Of a DNA stretch of 25,455 nt, positions 21,372 through 25,455 are shown piece after piece. Below the pieces are notes generated by a model that saw only the letters and a program-made list of their open reading frames with translations, did no database searches and had not been told where the DNA came from. Positions within the stretch are counted from its first letter, which is position 1. Each line of letters starts with the position of its first letter. The stretch is from NCBI GenBank assembly GCA_051745305.1, contig JBNJDY010000021.1:1-25455 (forward strand), given 5' to 3'. A program made the translations under genes and the position numbers. This DNA is from Saliniplasma sp051745305. GTDB taxonomy: Archaea; Thermoplasmatota; Thermoplasmata; Halarchaeoplasmatales; Halarchaeoplasmataceae.

Positions 21372-21386
21372 GAAAAAAGTTTTTTC
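21372..21386. terminator. Bidirectional A-run/T-run terminator between convergent genes
   Basis: GAAAAAAGTTTTTTC is symmetrical, so it gives six U to transcripts from either side: the small membrane protein gene on plus and proS on minus. Confidence 0.55.
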
Positions 21387-22825
21387 TATTCTTTCTTACT
21401 TAGATATGCAGCTTCAGCGTTTTCTTTTCCACAGTGGATGCAAGTTCCTTCAAATTCTTCCTCTCTGTAAAGTGTACCCAATATATGTTTGTCAGTAGTT
21501 TCTTCGATTGTTTCACCGCAATCTCGAGATCCACACCAGCCTATCCTGTAAACCTTCTTTTCAGTGACTTCAGACAAGTCTTCTGCATCTACTATGTTTT
21601 CTTTTAAGAAGTCTTCAGCTTTCTGGTACATGACCCGTTCCATATCTTCACATTCTTGTTCCACCTTTTCAACAGTTTCTTCGACACTGTATTCTTTCTT
21701 GTCACCGGTATCTCTTCTCACCAATGTGATCTTTTCTTCCTCAATTTCGTTAGAACCGATATCGATCCTTATAGGTATGCCCATCTGTTCCGAATCGTAG
21801 AACTTGCTGCCCGGTCTTACATCATCTCTGTCATCGAAATCAACACGGATACATGCAGATTCTAATTTTTCTTTTATATCATCGCAGTAATCTATGATCT
21901 TCCCTTCTTTATCACCGTAAGTGATCGGGATGATCCTGACCTGGATAGGTGCTACTGCAGGTGGTAAAACAACTCCTTTTTCATCGCCGTGTATACCAAC
22001 TATTGCTCCTAAGAGTCTAGCAGACATACCGTAGGTTGTTTGATGTACGTATTTGTGTTCCCCATTCACATCTTCGAATTTGATATCATATGCTTTAGCG
22101 AAATTCTCTTTGTATTGATGTATACCCGCTATCTGAAGTAGACGTCCAGTAGGTAACAAGGAGTCAACTCCGACGGTATACTCTGCTCCCGGAAATTTAT
22201 CCCATTCTGTTCTTTTCAACTCTAAATTTGGGAGACATAATTTCTTCGCTAGTTTTTGCATGATCTCTAAATCCTGTTCTATCTGTTCTTCAGCTTCTTC
22301 ACCAGTTTCATGGCATGTATGTGCTTCGAAGAAATGAATTTCTCTCATCCTTGTGAAGGCTCTAGTCTGCTTTGTTTCATATCTGAAAACGTTGACCATC
22401 TGGAATATTTTAAGGGGAAGGTCAGCATGTGAACGGACCCATAGGTCGAAGACAGGATACATGGCGGTTTCACTAGTGGGTCTTAGAAGAAGTGGGATAT
22501 CCAATTCATTCTTTCCAGCTCTTGTGACCCAGTACACTTCATCACCAAAGCCTTTGATGTGGTCCGCCTCTTTTTGGAACTCGTCTTCTGGTATCAAAAG
22601 TGGGAATTTAACTTCCTTATGGCCGGTCTTGTTCATGTGTCTTCTAGTTCTCGAATCTATATTGGACATAAGTTCCCAACCGTAAGGTTTCCATATATTC
22701 ATGCCTTTAACAGGGTACCTTTTGTCGGTTAAATCAGCATCTTCGATAACTTGGTTATACCACTCACTATAATACTGTGGATCTACCTTTTCATAAGGGA
22801 TTTTCGTTTTATCATTCTCCGTCAT
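21386..22825 (-). CDS. proS: Prolyl-tRNA synthetase, archaeal/eukaryotic type
   Basis: A 479-residue class II synthetase. Motif 1 region is GWELMSNIDSRTRRHM, motif 2 FRYETKQTRAFTRMREIHFF, then the proline pocket EAHTC and WDKFPGAEYTVGVDSLLPTG, and motif 3 GIHGDEKGVVLPPAVAPIQV. The anticodon-binding domain and the C-terminal zinc-binding tail (WCGSRDCGE...GTCIHCGKE) of the archaeal form follow, with a short AYLSKKE end. It charges tRNA-Pro. ATG 22825 with AGGTG six bases upstream is preferred over GTG 22834. The start lies inside the 3' end of the large surface protein gene (14-base overlap), so translation is probably coupled to it. Confidence 0.97.
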   Translation of the reverse strand: MTENDKTKIPYEKVDPQYYSEWYNQVIEDADLTDKRYPVKGMNIWKPYGWELMSNIDSRTRRHMNKTGHKEVKFPLLIPEDEFQKEADHIKGFGDEVYWVTRAGKNELDIPLLLRPTSETAMYPVFDLWVRSHADLPLKIFQMVNVFRYETKQTRAFTRMREIHFFEAHTCHETGEEAEEQIEQDLEIMQKLAKKLCLPNLELKRTEWDKFPGAEYTVGVDSLLPTGRLLQIAGIHQYKENFAKAYDIKFEDVNGEHKYVHQTTYGMSARLLGAIVGIHGDEKGVVLPPAVAPIQVRIIPITYGDKEGKIIDYCDDIKEKLESACIRVDFDDRDDVRPGSKFYDSEQMGIPIRIDIGSNEIEEEKITLVRRDTGDKKEYSVEETVEKVEQECEDMERVMYQKAEDFLKENIVDAEDLSEVTEKKVYRIGWCGSRDCGETIEETTDKHILGTLYREEEFEGTCIHCGKENAEAAYLSKKE

Positions 22826-25455
22826 TATTGACACCTTCTTCTGTTAAATTATCATTACCACATATCGGACATTCTCCGATCGCTGTAATGCAGGATTTAT
22901 GGTATGCTTTACCACATTCACAGATATGAATATTTTCCTCGATATCGCCGAAACAAATCGAACATGTAGTTTGTTGCTCAGTATCCTCGTTTTCGTCGTT
23001 TGATTCTTCAATTGGTTTTTTGGAGATGTCTTTCTCTTCTTCCGATATATTTTCAACAATATTCTTTCTATTATAAAGTATTCCTCCGACTGCGGCACCT
23101 ATAACCGCAATAAGTAGTATGTATAATAAAGGATTAGCTAAAATCGATCGAGATTCCTGAACCACGATATTATTTGAAGAGTGTTCGATAACGGTTTCAC
23201 CGTCTAGATCAGTGATGACTAATGAGTAATCATACTCACCTTCGGAATCGATATCGAGATCTGTGGTCCATAAACCATTTCCTGCATTACCTTCGGTCAA
23301 GATTAGATCTTCTTTTTTTTCTACACCGTTCTCGCTGTAATGTACTTCTGCTTCTCTTACTCCAACAGGATTGATGATCTCAACTCCGAATTCGATGGAT
23401 TCATCCGTCTCTCCTGTAATATTCTCGAAGTATACCTCGGTTGGATTCAATATAGTGATGGAATAATTATTTGAAGTTGAAATTAGACCACTATAATCCT
23501 CAACGATAAATCTGTAATCTAACTGGCCTGTACTGTTCTGTCTAGGAATAATTATGGTCCAACTATCTCCATTGTATGAAAGTTCCTCTGAGAAATTATC
23601 TCCATTCGGATTAGCGTATTCTATCGATGCTCTTTTAATTCCAATCTCATCGATACATTCAATAGAAAAAGTATGGTTTGAACTTTTATAGATCGAGTCT
23701 ATCTCCTGTTCATAGATAATCTCAGGATGTGTTTCAATACGGAAGGATAGATTGTAATCAGAATCTAGATGAATACCATTTTTATCTTTTATTATATTAG
23801 AATCGAGGTTGATAAAGTATTCCTCTCCTGGGGATGCAGATGTTATGTTGATCTCAACCTTATTATCTGTAACCATATTATTATCATAACCTAAATATGG
23901 CGTTATATTGAGTCCATTTTGTATAGATGAGAAATTCATGGGTTTTGAAAATTTGATTGTAAGATTACCTTCGATGGGCAATATACTCCCTTCATCTGAA
24001 ACATATTCAATTGTAGGAGTGGTTAAATCTAATACATCGATAGTATAGACTTCTGATTTATTTGTCAATCCATTTTCATCGACTGCATAGTAATAGTAAG
24101 AAAAAGTTCCACTTTCGTTTTGTGCCGGGATCGAAATGTTAGAGTTATCGATGTCCAAAGATACATTATGTTGAATACCATTCACCTGAGTGTAATTGAT
24201 GTACGCCTTATCTAAGCCTTCATCATCGCTGATGTTAGCTGATAGTTCGATAGGATCATGTGTATGCCATCTTGTTGGTGAATCGTGCTCTATGGTAGGA
24301 TACGTTGCTGCAACGAAGTTTAAGACGTAATCATCATCTTGGGTTTGATACGATGTTCCATTGGAGTTTCCATCTAAATAATTTCCACAGATACATTTTG
24401 ATCGATTACCGATCTCTAGGTTATATTCGATCTCAGGTTCTAAAGGTTCATCGGGGATGATTTCCAAAGTGTGATTGTTGATCCAGTTGGTAGTAAAGTT
24501 TAAGTTGTTCGAGAGTAGGTTAGATTCAACAGAGGTGTGGTTCATATCTTTGGAGAATTCTATAACGATGTTTTCTTCGATTTCTGTTGATCGTACAGTG
24601 GGTGGTTCAAAATCCATAAGTGTGGGTGTCCAGGTTAGGTTGTTTTTTAACATAAGTCCAACAGCGGCATCTGGTTCTACAATGAAATCGTTTCCAATCC
24701 ATGATTCACCAAAACCGTCATATGCGTATATTTCTGTGTATCCTCGACCGCTACTATCCCATTTAACTACTCTGTCCATATATACAGAAGACTCTAAATC
24801 ACCTTCGATATCTAGAACTATATCGCTTGCAGTGAGTTCTCCTCTTCTGTTTAGGTCTCCCATGGTGTATGGAACCGATATATAATGTAGACTTCCTTCA
24901 TCGGGGTCGTGTACAAAATCCAAGGTGATCTCTGATTCAACGGCATTAACATACCAGGTGAGATTATTTTTAAGTGCCAATCCAATAGTTGCCTCTGGTT
25001 CTAGAAGAAAATCGGTGCCACCCCATGATCCACCAATACCATCGTATGAATACGTTTCAGTATATGTACGTACTGTATAATCCCACTTCACCACCCTTTG
25101 AAGGTAATTTGAAGTCTGAAGATCACCTTCGATATGTTCAACAATATCACTAGCCGTAGGTTCCTCTAGATTATTGAATCCATCAGGGATCGATATGTAA
25201 TGTAAACTACCATCTTCTGAAGATAGGTTCAATCTTACACATAACCCTGTTTCTGATATTCTACCCTCTATTTCATTACTCACGCCCCGAACTATGTAAT
25301 AATAACTTTCATTAGAATTAAGAACATCCTCGTGTATCCAACTTTCATTCTTAGTAGATATATGATCCCATCCCTGTGGAAATGAATTGTAAACATCTCT
25401 GCTAAAGTAAACTTTGTAATTGTCTACATCTTCTAAAGGATCCCATTGAACTATA
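22812..25455 (-). CDS. Very large surface protein, 5' end outside window, with Big_5-like domains, TM helix and RING-like finger
   Basis: The frame is open to the window edge: residues before GTG 25283 (DWQVI region read backwards; forward VQWDPLEDVDNYKVYFS, then YYYIVRGVSNEIEGRIS) form an FN3-like domain, so the gene continues beyond 25455 and is partial. Numbering from GTG 25283: two copies of a roughly 90-residue unit (25-110 and 129-218), two Big_5-like Ig domains (PPTVRSTEIEENIVIEFSKD and TIKFSKPMNFSSIQNG), further beta domains and many N-x-S/T sites. A membrane helix spans about 718-737, followed by YNRK. A cytoplasmic acidic linker leads to a zinc finger of RING type, C774-x2-C-x10-C-x-C-x4-H-x2-C-x6-C-x2-C808. 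This is a cell-surface protein with an intracellular zinc module. Its end overlaps proS. Confidence 0.85.
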   Translation of the reverse strand, partial: IVQWDPLEDVDNYKVYFSRDVYNSFPQGWDHISTKNESWIHEDVLNSNESYYYIVRGVSNEIEGRISETGLCVRLNLSSEDGSLHYISIPDGFNNLEEPTASDIVEHIEGDLQTSNYLQRVVKWDYTVRTYTETYSYDGIGGSWGGTDFLLEPEATIGLALKNNLTWYVNAVESEITLDFVHDPDEGSLHYISVPYTMGDLNRRGELTASDIVLDIEGDLESSVYMDRVVKWDSSGRGYTEIYAYDGFGESWIGNDFIVEPDAAVGLMLKNNLTWTPTLMDFEPPTVRSTEIEENIVIEFSKDMNHTSVESNLLSNNLNFTTNWINNHTLEIIPDEPLEPEIEYNLEIGNRSKCICGNYLDGNSNGTSYQTQDDDYVLNFVAATYPTIEHDSPTRWHTHDPIELSANISDDEGLDKAYINYTQVNGIQHNVSLDIDNSNISIPAQNESGTFSYYYYAVDENGLTNKSEVYTIDVLDLTTPTIEYVSDEGSILPIEGNLTIKFSKPMNFSSIQNGLNITPYLGYDNNMVTDNKVEINITSASPGEEYFINLDSNIIKDKNGIHLDSDYNLSFRIETHPEIIYEQEIDSIYKSSNHTFSIECIDEIGIKRASIEYANPNGDNFSEELSYNGDSWTIIIPRQNSTGQLDYRFIVEDYSGLISTSNNYSITILNPTEVYFENITGETDESIEFGVEIINPVGVREAEVHYSENGVEKKEDLILTEGNAGNGLWTTDLDIDSEGEYDYSLVITDLDGETVIEHSSNNIVVQESRSILANPLLYILLIAVIGAAVGGILYNRKNIVENISEEEKDISKKPIEESNDENEDTEQQTTCSICFGDIEENIHICECGKAYHKSCITAIGECPICGNDNLTEEGVNNDGE
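22860..22964 (-). other. RING-like zinc finger at the cytoplasmic tail
   Basis: Encodes CSICFGDIEENIHICECGK then AYHKSC and CPIC, eight metal ligands in C4-H-C3 order. Spacing fits RING/PHD-type treble-clef fingers (prokaryotic RING-like families are known). It follows the membrane helix, so it is intracellular by the positive-inside rule. Confidence 0.7.
24630..25211 (-). repeat. Two-copy domain repeat in the large surface protein
   Basis: Units at about 24954-25211 and 24630-24899 both encode GSLHYIS(I/V)P ... TASDIV ... IEGDL ... RVVKWD ... (Y/F)G-x-SW ... DF-x-(V/L)EP(E/D)A ... GL-x-LKNNLTW. Similar modules occur in archaeal secreted proteins; function is not known. Confidence 0.75.

Overview
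The window is archaeal chromosomal DNA. It carries archaeal-type uS12, uS7 and EF-2 (with the diphthamide histidine motif), an Nre repair protein, a COG2403 (cyclic 2,3-diphosphoglycerate synthase-type) P-loop protein, a eukaryote/archaeal-type prolyl-tRNA synthetase and a stand-alone 6-phospho-3-hexuloisomerase. Promoters look archaeal (TTTATAAG-like TATA boxes about 25 bases before starts), many mRNAs look leaderless or nearly so, and gene ends carry C-run/T-run terminators. The DNA is AT-rich and many proteins are acidic. A euryarchaeal, Thermoplasmatota-like lineage is my guess; only 'archaeon' is well supported.

Layout. 1-386: decayed 3' part of a PepSY-domain surface protein gene, followed by its intact paralogue (565-2256). 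2302-3109: two-gene module of a 3-TM protein and a tandem winged-helix regulator. 3110-3561: no intact gene; it holds a hairpin and a small two-TM reading frame broken by one TAG. 3562-4029 (-): small membrane protein. 4355-5524: TPR protein ending in twelve CxxCxGxG zinc-finger-like repeats, meeting tail to tail with a minus-strand block. That block reads from right to left: class II ribonucleotide reductase with a full homing intein, COG2403 protein, Nre, radical SAM (SPL-like); the last two overlap. 12616-13158 (+): isochorismatase-like hydrolase, divergent from the reductase. 13176-15644 (-): large secreted surface protein. 15758-16015 (-): EF-Tu domain-2-like small protein. 16122-17718 (+): endonuclease IV-like protein and PHI. 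17791-21110 (+): rps12-rps7-EF-2. 21155-21355 (+): small membrane protein. 21386-22825 (-): proS, overlapping the 3' end of a very large surface protein that runs off the window end and carries a cytoplasmic RING-like zinc finger.

Themes: translation (uS12, uS7, EF-2, ProRS, EF-Tu-domain protein), DNA synthesis and repair (reductase, Nre, radical SAM, endonuclease IV-like) and cell surface (PepSY, COG1361-like and Big_5/FN3-like proteins). The most unusual items are the 12-fold CxxCxGxG array on a TPR protein, the intein placed exactly before the catalytic cysteine of the reductase, the Nre/SPL-like radical SAM overlap, the membrane-anchored surface protein with an intracellular RING-like finger overlapping proS, and a possible leaderless leader peptide before the endonuclease IV-like gene. 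No tRNA, rRNA, CRISPR array or insertion sequence was seen.
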